Shown: piece by piece, positions 23,901-47,639 of the stretch
How positions within the stretch are numbered: the first letter of the stretch is position 1
How the letters are laid out: each line of letters begins with the position of its first letter
From: Plumapathes pennacea
Taxonomy: Eukaryota > Cnidaria > Anthozoa > Antipatharia > Myriopathidae
NCBI GenBank assembly: GCA_964036295.1
Contig: OZ038463.1
Coordinates: 28,135,069-28,199,068, forward strand
Reading direction: 5' to 3'
DNA: 64,000 nt
Notes under the pieces: model-generated
Seen by the model: the letters and a program-made list of their open reading frames with translations, nothing else
The model's database searches: none
Told to the model about the DNA's origin: nothing
Translations under genes and position numbers: made by a program

Positions 23901-26900
23901 CATGAGTGGCTTTGTCATGTGACTATAAAATATTCTGCAATCTGATTGGCTGAGAGCAATAATGTTAATCTGCACTGAGTGGAAATTACATTTTTAATTG
24001 ATCTAAATGCAATATATGTTACCATAGCAACCAATAATTTGTATAAGTTTTCTGTACTTTCTGTAGCTCCCCCACGGCTTTATCCGACTAGAGTTAGATT
24101 CAGTGTCCGAAACCAATTTTCAACCGTGACAAAATGAGATAATTTTAAGTGACTAAGTCCCAACGAACTTTTTTTATAGTCACATGATAAACTAATAACC
24201 AAAGACTTGCTCGTGCATTAATGATTTGCGGCATACAGTCGCGATGTTTGAAAATTGTTCCAGTTGCACGAGTCGTTTTTGGTACAACTTTCAAAACATC
24301 ACCCATTGTGTAAGTCATTAATCGCACCCGCACTTGTATGATTGCCTATACATATTTAATTTATATGTATTCATTATATGAGCGCAAGTGGATTAGGTGG
24401 GAGCATAGCTTGAAGGAACCACAGAGAGCCATGAAAATATGACTGAAGAAACAAGGATATAAACAGATAATCAAGAATGTCTGAAACGCAATTTTTAATT
24501 GGAATTGTGTTTGTGTTGCAGTCGAGCTGATCAGCTTGAAAAGAAAATTCAAAACGAGGTACGTCTGCCTCGGTTTACATTTTTCTTCCTATTCACTACT
24601 CTTCTATTCCCTTTTCATTCTATTTTGACTTATGCGTTTCCGGCGTGTCAAACTGATTCTTTATAAAATGTTAGTCTGTTTCTTTCCCGGCTGGCTTTTA
24701 TTGACGTTCTTGATATTATTTTCTTTTTTCTTTTGGTTGTTGTTGTCTCTTGTTATGATATTTTCGTTTCCTGTTGATGTTGCATAAATTTCGAGTAGAT
24801 TTTGTATTTGTCCTATTTGTTCTGCTACAAATTTAGGACAGAGTTTCCTTGCCCACTAAAAGCTACAGTTCTCTGTCGAACTCCATTGCCTAAATAACAC
24901 CATACCTATGGAGTGTTACAACAGCAGTAGACACATGTACACATTGTGTACCTTTTATTATTTTAGTTGAACAGACCAATGAACACTGTTGTATATAGAC
25001 TGCGTAATCTTCCGGTCATTTTTAGGCCGTAGGATTAACCAAGGCCTAACAAATTTCTTCCTTTTCTTCTCCTCGTATTTATCTTGTGTCATTCCACATT
25101 ATGCTGTTCTTCTTGGCCCTATTTCTTTTCTGTTTCTCGTTTTGGTCACTGACCTTCTGCACATCCCCCCTTGTTTCGCGTCCGTGTCCTTGTTTTTGTC
25201 CTTGTTGTTGTATCTTTGCTGTTGTTTTTGTTCTGCTTCTTATACCTGTTATTGTCCTTGTTGTTGTTGTTGTTTTTGTTAATGTTACCTTAGTTGCTAA
25301 TGCTCTTTTTGTTGTTGTCCTTGTTGTTGTTTTCTTGGTTGTTATCCCTGTTATTCTTGTGTTTTTGTTCTCCTTATTGTTATTGTCTCTGCTGTTTTGT
25401 CCTTGTTGCTAATCTTTTTGTTGTTGTCCTGGTTTTTATCCCTGTATTGTCCATGTTGTTTTTATCCATGTTGGTTGTCCTTGTCCTTCTGTTATCTTTG
25501 TTATTTTGTTCATGTTCTCATCTTTGTTCTTGCGGTGTCTAGCTCTATGTTGCGGGCTCTCTTTTTTTTTCCTTTGTTCTTAGCCAACATTGTCCTTATC
25601 ATTCAATTTCCCTGCTAGATGGCCCAAAGTGAGGAAGCTGCGTCCATTCAAAGAGAAAACGAGGCACAAATCAGGGGCCACCTGGAGCACGTCGTAAACC
25701 AGAACCACGCCTTGTGGGGGTAAGTAAGTACTAAAGTAAAAGAAAGCAATTTGTAGTATTCCTCAGAGGAAATGGAATAGCAGTCTGTTCCGAAAGGTGA
25801 GGTAAAAAACTATAATGTCGATTGCCACTGATTTGTGTAACGACCACCCCCCCCCCCTCTCTCTCTCTCTCTCTTTCTCTCCATATGAACGGTTAAGTTT
25901 TTTGATGGTGAAATTCTAAAAATTTGTTCAAATGCCCCCACAAATTCCCAACTTGGACGAAACATTTTTTTAACAAATACACACATGAGAAATTGAATTT
26001 TTAAGTGATACAAGTAAAGTGGATGTTGTCTAGGCCTCCCCTCCCCCTCAACGCTATGCCCGTCGAGCTTCAAGTCTAAAATGGTGAATTCCTCAACCAA
26101 TCCCAAGAAAGGGGCAGCCTTGAACATTTCGATTTGATTGAATTTTCTGAAATTATTTTCGCGCCAATCACAGTTTTTTCCAAACTTTCCTCGACATCAA
26201 ACGTTGCAAGTTGCTGAGATCGCGTTGCACAGTGTAACACCCTACCTCCGCAACTACAACGATACTTTTTCAACCGTTGCGAAACAAGTTGCTGAGAAAA
26301 TTGCACAGTGTAACAGCGCCTTAAGGCCCGGTTCAGACGCCGTACTTCAGATGAGCCGAGTCGAATTCGACTAAAGAAGTACGGCGTCTGAATCAATTCG
26401 GAACAGCTGAACAAATTCCGATCGACTCAGCCGGGAATAACGGTTGTGGATCGGCTCTGATTCAGAAGCCGAACTTCACTTGAAACGAATCAAATGCATA
26501 AATTTTATGTTTCATCGCCGACCCAAATCTGCAACTTTGAACGTATATAATTAATTTCTGTTGAGTAAATTTCGGCATTCGAATCAATTTAGCCGGGAGT
26601 AATTAATTGGGGTCGGCTTCAATTTGTGTTCGATTCAGCTTATGTGAAGTACGGCTTCTGAACTGGGCCTTATGTATGTATGCAAATGAAAATATTGACT
26701 GTACCGGTAACGTATTTCTTTGTTCACTTTGTTTGTTTTAGACAAGTTAAGGATCTTGAACGACGACTAGCTGAACAGGTGGGTATAGTGACTCCCCTGC
26801 CTTCTTAAAGCCATTTGTAAAACAACAAATAGATTTTATGTCAAGTAATTCACTGTGTGGATTCCCGCCTGGCTGTTGGTATTTAGGACCCGAACCCTTG

Positions 26901-29900
26901 CTGGGCTTTCTCCCACAAAATCACAATCAGACAAACCAACGCGTCGACGAATAACTAAATGGACTGTAGACCCTTCTCACGCAATGAAACTGTCAGGCAT
27001 GTTAAGGTTTTGGAGTTATGTTCTGACCTCCAAGATGGTAGTCTGTTTCAGATTTGGTCCTTGCTGATTTTCACTTGTTTCTCTGTAACTAAACTCTCTC
27101 TAAGGCGGACACAAAATCTAGTCCCGAGAGTTCACTGTAGTTACAAAGAAATTGAAGTAGGGACAGGGAAAATTTAAACCAAAGTGCCAGATTTCAGCCC
27201 TCTTTAAGAAAACTAGCGGGACCCCCGTAAAATACGGGGATTGGATTTCTTTTTTCTTATGTTTTTGGCTTTCTTTTTTCTTTTTTGAATTCCATTTTGA
27301 GCATCTCGAACGCAGTTTACAGTGTCCAAGTACAAACTTCTGTAGTGTATTTACCACTCAACCGTACTCGACTCGTCGAACCACCGATTGATCAACATCA
27401 AAATCTATCTGTAGTACATGTACCACTTAACCCATAGCACTCGGTGAATCGCCGATCGATCGACATCAAAATCTCCCCGTTTTAGTATAATTATGACTAA
27501 CGAGTACGCGAGCATTTCTTGCGTCAGAAATTCAAACCACACATTATCTAATTACCGGTTTAATTTGTTGCATCACAAATCGAAACACACACACACATGA
27601 GCTACGGTCAGCGGTTGCTTAGCGTATTATTATATAGGATGATTATGTGAAATATTGTGTGAAAACCATTTGATTTACAATGTGACTGGGTGTCACATGG
27701 TTTCAAATGCTATTATCCAGTGGTCGTTTTTAAAACTGTTTTAACTTTGAAGTTGTTGCTTAAATTATCATTGTACGCTTGTGTAAATATAGGCTGACTA
27801 CTTTTTTGACCAAATGTTGGCCATTCACAGGAAAAGAACCATCTTATCGAGAAAAATGCTTGGGAAGCTGCACAAGGGTGAGTGAAATCTATTTAAAATC
27901 GAATTGTTCACGCACAATGCAAATAAGTAAAATCCATTGTTTGAGCTAACTTGCATTGCTTTCGGCTCATGAAAAGTTTGAAATGGGTCTAAGGCCCGTT
28001 TGAACCCCCCCCCCCCCCCGGGGGGGACCCTCACATACAAATGACGCGGATGCTCGTCGGGAATTTTCGTTTTGACCCTTAAGAGGTACAAAAACGGGCG
28101 TGGCTCGAGCTTACTTTGACCCCTAAAAGGTACCAGTAAAAGCATACCAGGAACTTAAAGCTTCGATGCCTTTTATTGCTATAAAGAGAATATCATCAAG
28201 CACTTTATCCCTTGCTGCTTTCAAACAAAAAGAGTTCATTCGACTGACACCCGACCCCTAAACGGGTACCACGTCACATAAAATTGTCAGAGTTTGGTGT
28301 TCAGCACCCTAAGCTGTACCAAAACCGTAATTTTGACCCCTAAGAGGTACGACGAGCATCCCCGTCCTTTCATATATGGGAGTTCCTCCCCTCCCCCGGG
28401 TTTGAAACGTCTCTCTTCAATTGCGCCCAACCTAATGCAAATTAGCACAAACAGTGCTTTTAGGCTCGATGCATGAAGAGCGACGTTTATTTGAAATGGG
28501 CTCGTGCGAACGCAACAGTCGAAAAGGGCAACTCGCGTGGACCTCTCGACAGCAACTTTGACACTCTTATCACATTTACTCGAGACGTCTCTGGCACATC
28601 AATAGGTTTTGATTGGTTTGTCTCAAATTTGCGAGAAATCACAAATTAAAATTGTAGTCCTCTTGACCAATCGAATCACGACACAACAGACCAATCACAA
28701 CCGCGACCATAGCCATCAACTCCATCATCTGACGAAAACTCTTCACTTGACTTCCGCGCTCAGGGAATCGAAACGTCATTCAACAAAGACAGATACTATA
28801 CCTGGATACTGTATTCCCACTCGGACGATCACAACAATCACTATAATGACACAGAACACCAGCTAGAAACTGTACTGAATAAAATTACATAAACCTCTTG
28901 CGCTTTATTGTAAGTTACATGGCATTCCGTGTTTTTATTTTGTTCGACTCAAAATCAGTTTCCAGGCTCGAAACGGTTCTTTGGCGCGCGAAGGCTGGCC
29001 TCTAATTTGTACGCTCAAGCAGTCACGCAACAAATATGTCGACTTGTAAATCGAATTTCATCGTGCTTTTTATGGATAACTCCAATTTGATTCGGTGAAT
29101 TGCCGAGAAACACTTGTGTCCTTTTTCAAAGAAGTCTGTTAACCGAAACCTAAATTAATAGGAAACGGCATTTTCTCCGAAATGTGTTGACGGAATTTCA
29201 TGAAATGTATAAGTTTTGTGGCCCTCAGCATACAAATCAGTTGTTTAAAGTTGAAAAGAAATTGTACGATTATCGTAAAGTTTTAAAACATTTTAATATT
29301 CTATGACCTTTTTTGGTGTCGCATGCGACATACGCCACCAAGTATACAGACTTGACATTAAATATGAAATACCAGATCACTTTTGCCACTTCCATATAAG
29401 GCAAGCCACACAGTAACACCACCGCCCCCAACTCTGTAAAACTTCAGCCAGCTACGACAATGCGTTCAGGAGATATAGATGGAAACATGTTGACCAGGGG
29501 TTTTTGTATAGCTCACCAAAAGCGTGCCACAGTGCTGATGGTATGTTCACTCGCCCCACGGATGATTGAAAGCAATGATTGGTCTAAAAATTACATGCCG
29601 GTCAGGTGACATGGTCTACTGTATACAGTATGTGAAGCATGTTGTCGTACCATTAAAATGTTCTGAAAACTGACCCTATTTATTTCATCCCGATCGAACA
29701 GAAACATATTTCATATTTAATGTCAAGTCTGTACGATACGACTCATGTGGAAGTGTGGTAGCAAAATCGCATGCGCGCAACAGTCGTAAGCTAAAATCGT
29801 AGCGTGTAAATCGGTTTTTGGCCAATGTTGAGTACGACTCCACGACGGACTCTGAGTCGTACTTGTGTTCAGTAAAAGTTGCATAAATCTAAGAATTTTA

Positions 29901-31118
29901 AATTGATTTGATCCCTTTGAATATCTCGAACCCTCAGTAGTTTAAACTATAATATATACTTTTGTTTCCTTCGGGAAATGGCCGATTTTCAAAAAAATAA
30001 TAGTTTGACGGGGTTCAACTGTAGATCTTAATCTGTTTCACAGATTAGCCATGCTAGCCGCGCCGCCCGTGCAGGCCGTCACAACAGCAAGCATTGGAAC
30101 ATCCCCAGGCCTTCCATCCAGGAGATCTCTACCTGTGCCAAACGAATCAACTCTGGCCAATAGAGTCAACAAGGCACTGGAATCAATTGCAACTGAAACG
30201 ACTAACAAGCCCAAACAACGCCGTCGTCGTAGTGGGCAGATTCCTGTGTTCCAGGGTCGTAGAACCTCCAAAAAGCCTCCTCCAAGTGGTGGCATGGCAC
30301 TGCAAAAAGTTCCATCTTCTGCAAGTGAAGCGACGGATACAGGAATGAATGTGTCTGACGCAGCGATCGCAGTGGCTGCTTCGCCAGATCGTACAGGAGC
30401 GGGCGCAGAAGCAATTAATTCTGAAACAGTTGTTGTTGCCGGAAGGCAACGCAGCCGTCTACCGCGCTCGTTATATCAGCCAACCAAAGCCTCACAAGCG
30501 AAGTGGGCCGATCGCAAACAATCAGCCCAAAAGGCCGCCAAGCCGCCAGTTCCCCCGCGAAAAACAAAAAAAGCTGCCGGGAAAAGGACTTCAAACCAAT
30601 TTCAGCCTGCGGCGTCTGTTCAGCCTTTAAGCAGTATTCAAGAGCCTGGTCCGATAGTTCGCACGCCAGATCCACTGAAGTGGGCCGTTGTACCGGACAT
30701 CAGTGGTCATCAATCTGGAAACCAACTGTTTTGGTATGAGCCTGAGGGTGGTGCTGCAGTCTCCCGCCAGCGCCGCAAATGGGAAGAGCCACACTCTTCA
30801 CTCAGTATCACATCTATTTTGTCTGAGCAGTTTGAAGACGATGATGACGTTGCCACGCCCACCAATTCACCAGCAGCGTGGATAGCTCGGTCTGCACCCC
30901 GTCGCTGGCTTCGTTCCGCCGAGGTATCAACTTCCCCATTTATCTACAGCACTCCTCAGCCGCAAAACAATGCCGACCCGTTCGATGATTCCACACCCAC
31001 CAATGCTCCTGCAACAGCGTCGAAATTTAATTTTGATACTGTCGTACCCCGCCGTCAACTTATGTCCTATCCTTACTACTCTGGTCAGCCGGCAGCAAGG
31101 AGAAATACCTTTTACTGA
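17983..31118 (+). CDS. Coiled-coil protein with basic proline-rich tail, unrecognised
   Basis: Proposed exons are 17983-18050, 22894-22930, 23630-23838, 24522-24558, 25619-25719, 26742-26778, 27831-27877 and 30044-31118. They total 1611 nt (536 aa), with every junction in phase and flanked by AG and GT. The N-terminus (MASPRIPFISSSPS) is short and Ser/Pro-rich. Residues about 35-175 are charged and heptad-like (KLQELNAQLSIENEELKNQN, VKDLERRLAEQ), predicting coiled coil. The last exon encodes about 355 residues that are basic and low in hydrophobics. It includes an SH3-ligand-like KPPVPPRKTKK and an acidic EQFEDDDD patch, and ends at TGA 31116. There is no signal peptide or membrane segment. 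I infer an intracellular scaffold or cytoskeletal protein and cannot name a family. The large intron 27878-30043 might hide another exon. A polyadenylation signal AATAAA lies at 31401. Confidence 0.75.
19114..19184 (+). CDS. Alternative first exon, copy 2
   Basis: This is a second version of the first exon (71 nt) encoding MASPRIPFISSSPSRQ and a one-residue-longer end. It finishes AGAAG|GTAACG with two bases over, the same phase as copy 1, so it can splice to 22894. It is preceded by the same upstream block. Confidence 0.65.
20224..20310 (+). pseudogene. First exon, copy 3, splice donor deleted
   Basis: The coding part matches copies 1 and 2 up to GACTTGAGGA. Then about 12 bp containing the donor are missing relative to copy 2, so the frame runs through to a TAG at 20308-20310 after IKVLEK. 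If transcribed it would make a 28-residue peptide or need a cryptic donor. Probably disabled. Confidence 0.65.
21181..21245 (+). CDS. Alternative first exon, copy 4
   Basis: This is a 65 nt version with substitutions (PYISSSPSQQNEGDL) and a strong donor TTGAG|GTGAGC, again leaving two bases over. It is therefore compatible with the common second exon at 22894. The GATCAAG motif upstream has one change. Confidence 0.6.
22062..22179 (+). pseudogene. First exon, copy 5, diverged
   Basis: ATGGCGAGTGCCAGAATTCC is recognisable, but the rest has diverged (MASARIPSILNTPFD). The homologous donor position reads GAGTTG instead of GAGGTA. The frame then continues to TGA at 22177-22179 (38 residues). A weak in-phase GTTGCA donor remains possible. 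It is the closest copy to the common exons and may be the oldest unit. Confidence 0.5.
25180..25560. repeat. TTG/CTT-rich simple sequence in intron
   Basis: Pyrimidine and TTG-rich low-complexity sequence (CTTGTTGTTG, TTTTTGTT) fills the intron before the exon at 25619. It creates long Leu/Val/Cys reading frames without biological meaning. Confidence 0.75.
26323..26671. repeat. MITE with AAGGCCCGGTTCAGACGCCG termini
   Basis: The left end AAGGCCCGGTTCAGACGCCG then TACTTC and the right end GAAGTACGGCTTCTGAAC then TGGGCCTT are inverted repeats of about 28 bp. The interior is AT-rich with no coding. It lies in the intron before exon 26742-26778. A shorter relic with GTTGCACAGTGTAACA sits just upstream. 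Confidence 0.75.
27212..27290. repeat. Dispersed repeat AACTAGCGGGACCCCCGTAA
   Basis: AACTAGCGGGACCCCCGTAA then AATACGGGGATTGGATTTCT resembles the stretch at about 15128-15185 (AACTAGCAAGATCCCCGTAA). Both are followed by T-rich tracts. Family unknown. Confidence 0.5.
27998..28408. repeat. MITE with internal GACCCCTAAGAGGTAC palindromes
   Basis: The ends are inverted repeats (GTTTGAACCCCC with a C/G run, ending GGATGCTCGTCG; and CGACGAGCATCCCCGTC ending CCCGGGTTTGAAAC). The interior holds several variants of GACCCCTAAGAGGTAC (near 28074, 28120, 28253, 28335), each itself partly palindromic. It sits in the long last intron of the coiled-coil gene. Confidence 0.65.
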
Positions 31119-31435
31119 GTAAAACTGGCTTGACGTGAATGCAGAAAAATGACTGACAGGATGAAACCCAAACCAAACATTTATCTATATCTTGTATGTC
31201 ACATGAATTCAAACGCACCTACACTTCACCGCACCGCACTTCATGTGAAACTCTTTTTGTTTGTGTTTTCTCAGCACAAACTGATAAACATTTAATGACA
31301 GTAATACAAACTGGATGGAAATAACCGGAGTCGAGCAACTCACAAAAGCAAGACATTCTTGAATCCATACAATTCTGTCACCCGCCGGGTTAATGCAATG
31401 AATAAAATGAGTTATCTCACCACATGAGTCTAAAC

Positions 31436-31650
31436 TGGGGTCTCTACAAAGTAGTCAACAACAAATATTATACGAATAAAATCAATATTTTACCTGCGTG
31501 CTCAAGTAGTGGACACAGCTTGGGGTCTCTACAAAGTGGTCAACAACAAATATTATACGATTGAAACAACAAATATTATACGAATGAAACAACAAATATT
31601 ATACGAATGAAATCAATATTTTACCTGCGTGCTCAAGTAGTGGACACAGC
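31436..31650. repeat. Tandem duplication with nested 23 bp triplet
   Basis: Units at 31436-31520 and 31521-31650 both start TGGGGTCTCTACAAAGT and end CAAGTAGTGGACACAGCT. In the second unit, AACAACAAATATTATACGA is repeated three times. This is replication-slippage type structure. Confidence 0.8.
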
Positions 31651-32142
31651 TCTTTTTTTTTTTTTTTTTTTTTTTTTTACGGCCCACGGCTGTCTGTGTC
31701 AGGTTTTTAATCAAAGACTACTTGGACTACTTGCAGTTCATTTCGGTCCCAAGACCTTCACTAACCGACTCTCAGGCAAAACTCCACGTCAAACCAAAGG
31801 ACGCGAATTCTAACTGAATACTCTTAACCACTGCATGGTAGTTGAATACGAGAAGTCAACCCTGCTTGCGACAAAGACTGCTTAAAGAATGTCAATTACG
31901 GTTTAACCTCATGCAATTTCATATTCTGTTCACTTTGCATTGCAAGCAGATCGGGGAGTTAGCCGGCAAAATCAGATTTCAATATACTTTTCAACTAAGT
32001 CCTTTCCTTTGGCGTAAAGGTAGACTAGTATTTACGTCATCGGTGAAGCAATGGGTGGGAAGGATGGCAGTGGGGACTGGGTAAGGTTGCAATTGAGTAA
32101 TTAAAATACAGGCGAATAAAAAGGGAAAAGCGAAGCAATTTA

Positions 32143-32323
32143 GGGCCCAGTCGCACTAGGAAGTTTAGTCAATACTAACTCAGCATCGAGAGCAATACGA
32201 CGGCTTCTTCAATCTTTGGTAGCAAGATGCTGACATATATTTCTGGTGACAAGCGCTGTTTGCACTTCAAATGATGCAAATGTCGATATTAATGTCGTTC
32301 AAGTTACGAGTGCGACCGGAGTC
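32143..32323. repeat. GTCGCACT-terminal MITE, copy 1
   Basis: About 180 bp, beginning GGGCCCAGTCGCACTAGG and ending ACGAGTGCGACCGGAGTC, so the termini are inverted repeats. A second copy at 58645-58826 matches along almost its full length. Shared blocks include AATACGACGGCTTCTT and ACATATATTTCTGGTGACAA. Confidence 0.75.
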
Positions 32324-33078
32324 TTATTTACAACTTTGTCGAGGCGACCGAATCTACGCGGTTGTCGCACAAATAATTGCGGTGTTTGATGCGTAAAAAC
32401 TGGAGACACGGAATACTGGAGACATGGTAGCCAGAGTCAAATTTCACAAACATGTGCGACTTTTCACAGAAACTTTTTAGAAGCGAGCTACAATCCTTGA
32501 CAAAAGTCTTTCGGACTCCCTGGTCAATTTTCTATTTCGTTGATAACACCCGCTTTGGCTGGCCTAGTTACCAAAAAGGCACCCGCTCTCCTCTCTCCCC
32601 GATCAATGTTGGTTCAGGGCTGGAAGATGCGCAATTCAACAATGAATTGGGGAGGGGGTGGCGCAAAAAACTCAAAATTAGAGGACTTTGTCCTAGTGTC
32701 CCAACATTTTTGACCAGGGCCCAGGAACTTAGGTCGGCAGAAAAAGGTGTGATAATTCCCTTCGGCGGAATTGGAATTAAATTCGTGACGTAACGAGGAA
32801 AGTGGTGACAGATGACCGCTTGGGGTCTCTGGGCGAGGTGATAAAGTTGACCGCACAAAACGCGTGCTGTGATATTGGTTTAATTTTCAGGCTAACTGAA
32901 TCGTTTCATCACAGGCGAATGCGTATCCGAAACCTAAACTGTCGTTTTCAGTCATAACTTAAAAATACATACGGTTAAACTTGTCTTAACAAAAGTGAAC
33001 AAAAACCTTAACTTTTGTTATAAATTTGAAAACATAAACATCCATTATAACATGGTAATTTCCTTACTGTTTCTCGAC

Positions 33079-33496
33079 CTAACTGAACTCTCTCAACTCA
33101 ATTTTTGAAGGCCAACTAATTATCTCATTCAGCAAAGGTCGATCCGCCGGACTTGGAGATACGGCGTTCACAATGATAGCTGGAATTTTGAATTTGAGGG
33201 TTTTCAATACATACTTCATCAAAAATGCCAGCGAATATATATCACTCATGACTGATGGCTTTCTGGCGCCGTTTACAAGCTCCGGAGCGACATAGCTGTC
33301 CTTTAAGGCCTGATCTTAGATGCGCCGGCTTTGGCTCAGGCTTCTTTGCAAGTTCTGCTTTTACGCTTTTACCAAAGTCAGTGATGACAGGGAATAGGCG
33401 TCCTTGGTTCTGTTCCAGGGCTACATTGTTGCCTTTAACATCATTGTGTAGCCTGTTGAGTATTACACTCAGATCAGACGTGGCCTTAAAATGAAT
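33079..33496 (-). pseudogene. Protein kinase C-lobe relic with frameshift
   Basis: Read on the minus strand, one frame gives the catalytic loop LHNDVKGNNV and the magnesium loop VITDFGKS. After a one-base shift near 33310 a second frame gives YVAPELVNG, VMSDIYSLAF and SPSPADRPLL, ending at a TAG (33081-33079). These match, in order, the HxDxKxxN, DFG, APE, DxxS and RP landmarks of a kinase C-lobe. An in-frame stop lies just upstream of the first frame, and no N-lobe (P-loop, VAIK lysine) is seen. It is most likely a truncated, dead copy. A sequencing error at the shift is the alternative. Confidence 0.6.
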
Positions 33497-33973
33497 TTAA
33501 CTCAGGCACAGACGTGTCTCAGGCAAGCGAATAAAACAGGCAGTTAAAGCAGGTATTCCGCAGCCTGCAACCCGCAAAAAGTCACAAGTCATGGTTAACG
33601 TGATTTCGTCTCGCTTTTGACGCCAGGAGAGGAAATAAGTGAAAGTGAAGTTCTGCAGCAGTATTGCAAAACGTACTGGTGACGTGGCCTCAGATACGTG
33701 TGACTTTTCGCTGTTTTGGCTCCGTAGTTTTGTCACTGCTGAATACGACAACCTTAAACTACTTATCATTTATCCTTTGACTGCATAGAAAGTTATGTAT
33801 TTTCCACAGCTATTGAAAAAGTATCGGCGAAATTGTTTTTTGTTTAGAAATTAAAACAAAACTTTTGAAAAATATGACCTCAGGCAAAATGTACCGATCC
33901 ATTCGTGAAACCGGAAATGACGTTCATGTTTGGTTGCTGAGTATGGGCCTGGCACTACTGTTACACGTCCACA

Positions 33974-46121
<12,148 letters not shown>

Positions 46122-46175
46122 GAGCTCAAGTAGAAGTTAGAAAATGTGCACTGGGTACATTTCATTTTTCGTGCA

Positions 46176-46648
46176 CCTTATTTAAATATGGCGGCCGCCA
46201 AGTGTCCTTGATTTTGCCGCACTCCTAAATGAGCAGCACTATGCAAAAGAGCATCCTAAAATTTGCAATGTCCTGCAGTTTGAAAGCTGTGGCTTTAAAC
46301 CTTTCATATTTACGCCAATTTTGAATTTATAGGATTAGTGTGAAATCAAGTTCAAGAGGCCATTTCCGAGATACCAGTTGGCTCTGTTTCAAAACGAGAA
46401 ATAGTGCGAAACCTTTCTTATGAAAATTAGGTTTCATTTTCATGCAAATCAAACACATTTCCATGAGAAAGGTTTCTTACTAGGCCTCGCCTTGAAACAG
46501 AGGCAACAGAAATCTCGGAAATGCACTACAGCCTCGCTTTCATGATTTCCATTTCCAAGGACTCATCCACAAGTTGTTTCTGCCTCGTATTAATCATGCA
46601 AACCAAACAACGTGAAAGCGAGGCTAGCGGCCATATTTAAATTAGGTA
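46176..46648. repeat. Nested inverted repeats downstream of GMDS
   Basis: Outer arms TTATTTAAATATGGCGGCC and GGCCATATTTAAATTAGG enclose an inner foldback element at about 46362-46525 (CTCTGTTTCAAAACGAG against CTCGCCTTGAAACAGAG). The GMDS 3' UTR probably runs into it. Confidence 0.65.
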
Positions 46649-46732
46649 CATTAATGGTATTTATTTTGTCTTAATGAAGAGTAACGACATTTGTACCACA
46701 GGCGACTTACAAAGGAGCCATTCATTGGTCCG

Positions 46733-47058
46733 TTTTCGAGATACTTGTTGCCTCTGTTTCAAGACGAGGCCTAGTGCGAAACCTTTCTTATGGAAATTAG
46801 TTTCTATTTTCATGCAAATAGAACTCATTTTCAATAGAAAGGTTTCGCACTATGCCTTGGTTTGAAGCAGTATAATAATTTATTAGACTCCCAGTAGGGT
46901 TTTTCAGAACTAATTTACAATGGGTATAAGCTGTGAAGAACAAACTAAGATAGTTAAAGTGAAAATTACAATTTGTACTTGTTCAGCAAGTATTTAAAAT
47001 GATAACTATACTACAGCTATAAATTACTATAAAAATATAGAAACAGGCATCTCGGAAA
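46733..47058. repeat. Foldback element interrupted by an insertion
   Basis: TTTCGAGATACTTGTTGCCT with GTTTCAAGACGAGGCC starts a second copy of the inner element at 46362. The right arm breaks at about 46869 (TTTGAAGCAG) and resumes at about 47038 with AAACAGGCATCTCGGAAATG. About 170 bp of AT-rich DNA therefore seems to have inserted into the arm. Confidence 0.55.
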
Positions 47059-47639
47059 TGGCCTATTGGCTTTTCTCGTATAAAACGATTGAATTTGCTG
47101 TGTGCCTGTGGTTGTAGTTAATTGAGCTACACCGCTGCTGTTCTGTGTTGACTTCAACATGACAACAGACAGCATAGGTGTTTTATCATGAACTACTCTC
47201 TTCATGAGTTTCACGAATTTGTATCCTTCACACAAAGCCCAGGGCAGATGATATACAAAATTATTTTGTCTTAGGCTGCATGCACCACCACTATCCTTTG
47301 CACGTCGTTTTTGTTTTCTATTATTTAAGGGGTACTAGTTAAACTCACACTCAACGCAAGGCACAGACATCGCCGACATTAGAAAATGATCCACCGAGTC
47401 CCACTGTACTTGATGTAAGTGTTAAATAAACTAATTGAAAACTGTCATTTGACATCTGAAAGGTTTTTGCTGTCTACCTGTCTCGTCCGCAAACTACTGC
47501 GAATATTCTTGCTCAGAGAACGTTAGTCTTCCTTTATTGGTCTCAGAAGGTTATGAGATCAAAACAAACTTCCTCTTTGTGTATGAGTGTCCCTCTTTCG
47601 TTAGAGCCCCTTTTAGCCATTGAAAAACCTTTCCGAACA
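47059..47639. other. Gene-free stretch between GMDS and the LINE relic
   Basis: I see no gene, RNA or clear repeat. AATAAA near 47425 is a possible but distant polyadenylation signal for GMDS. Confidence 0.45.

Larger units (their letters stand above)
31119..33078. other. Between coiled-coil gene and kinase relic
   Basis: No gene seen. It contains the likely 3' UTR with AATAAA at 31401, a tandem duplication at 31436-31650, a poly-T run near 31652-31677, and a MITE at 32143-32323. The remaining sequence, including an open frame at 32452-32793, shows no recognisable domain. Confidence 0.55.

Noticed and set aside
24989-25618. Overlapping Leu/Val/Cys-rich frames that look like membrane proteins
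   Set aside because: They come from TTG/CTT-rich low-complexity sequence inside an intron, with no conserved pattern.
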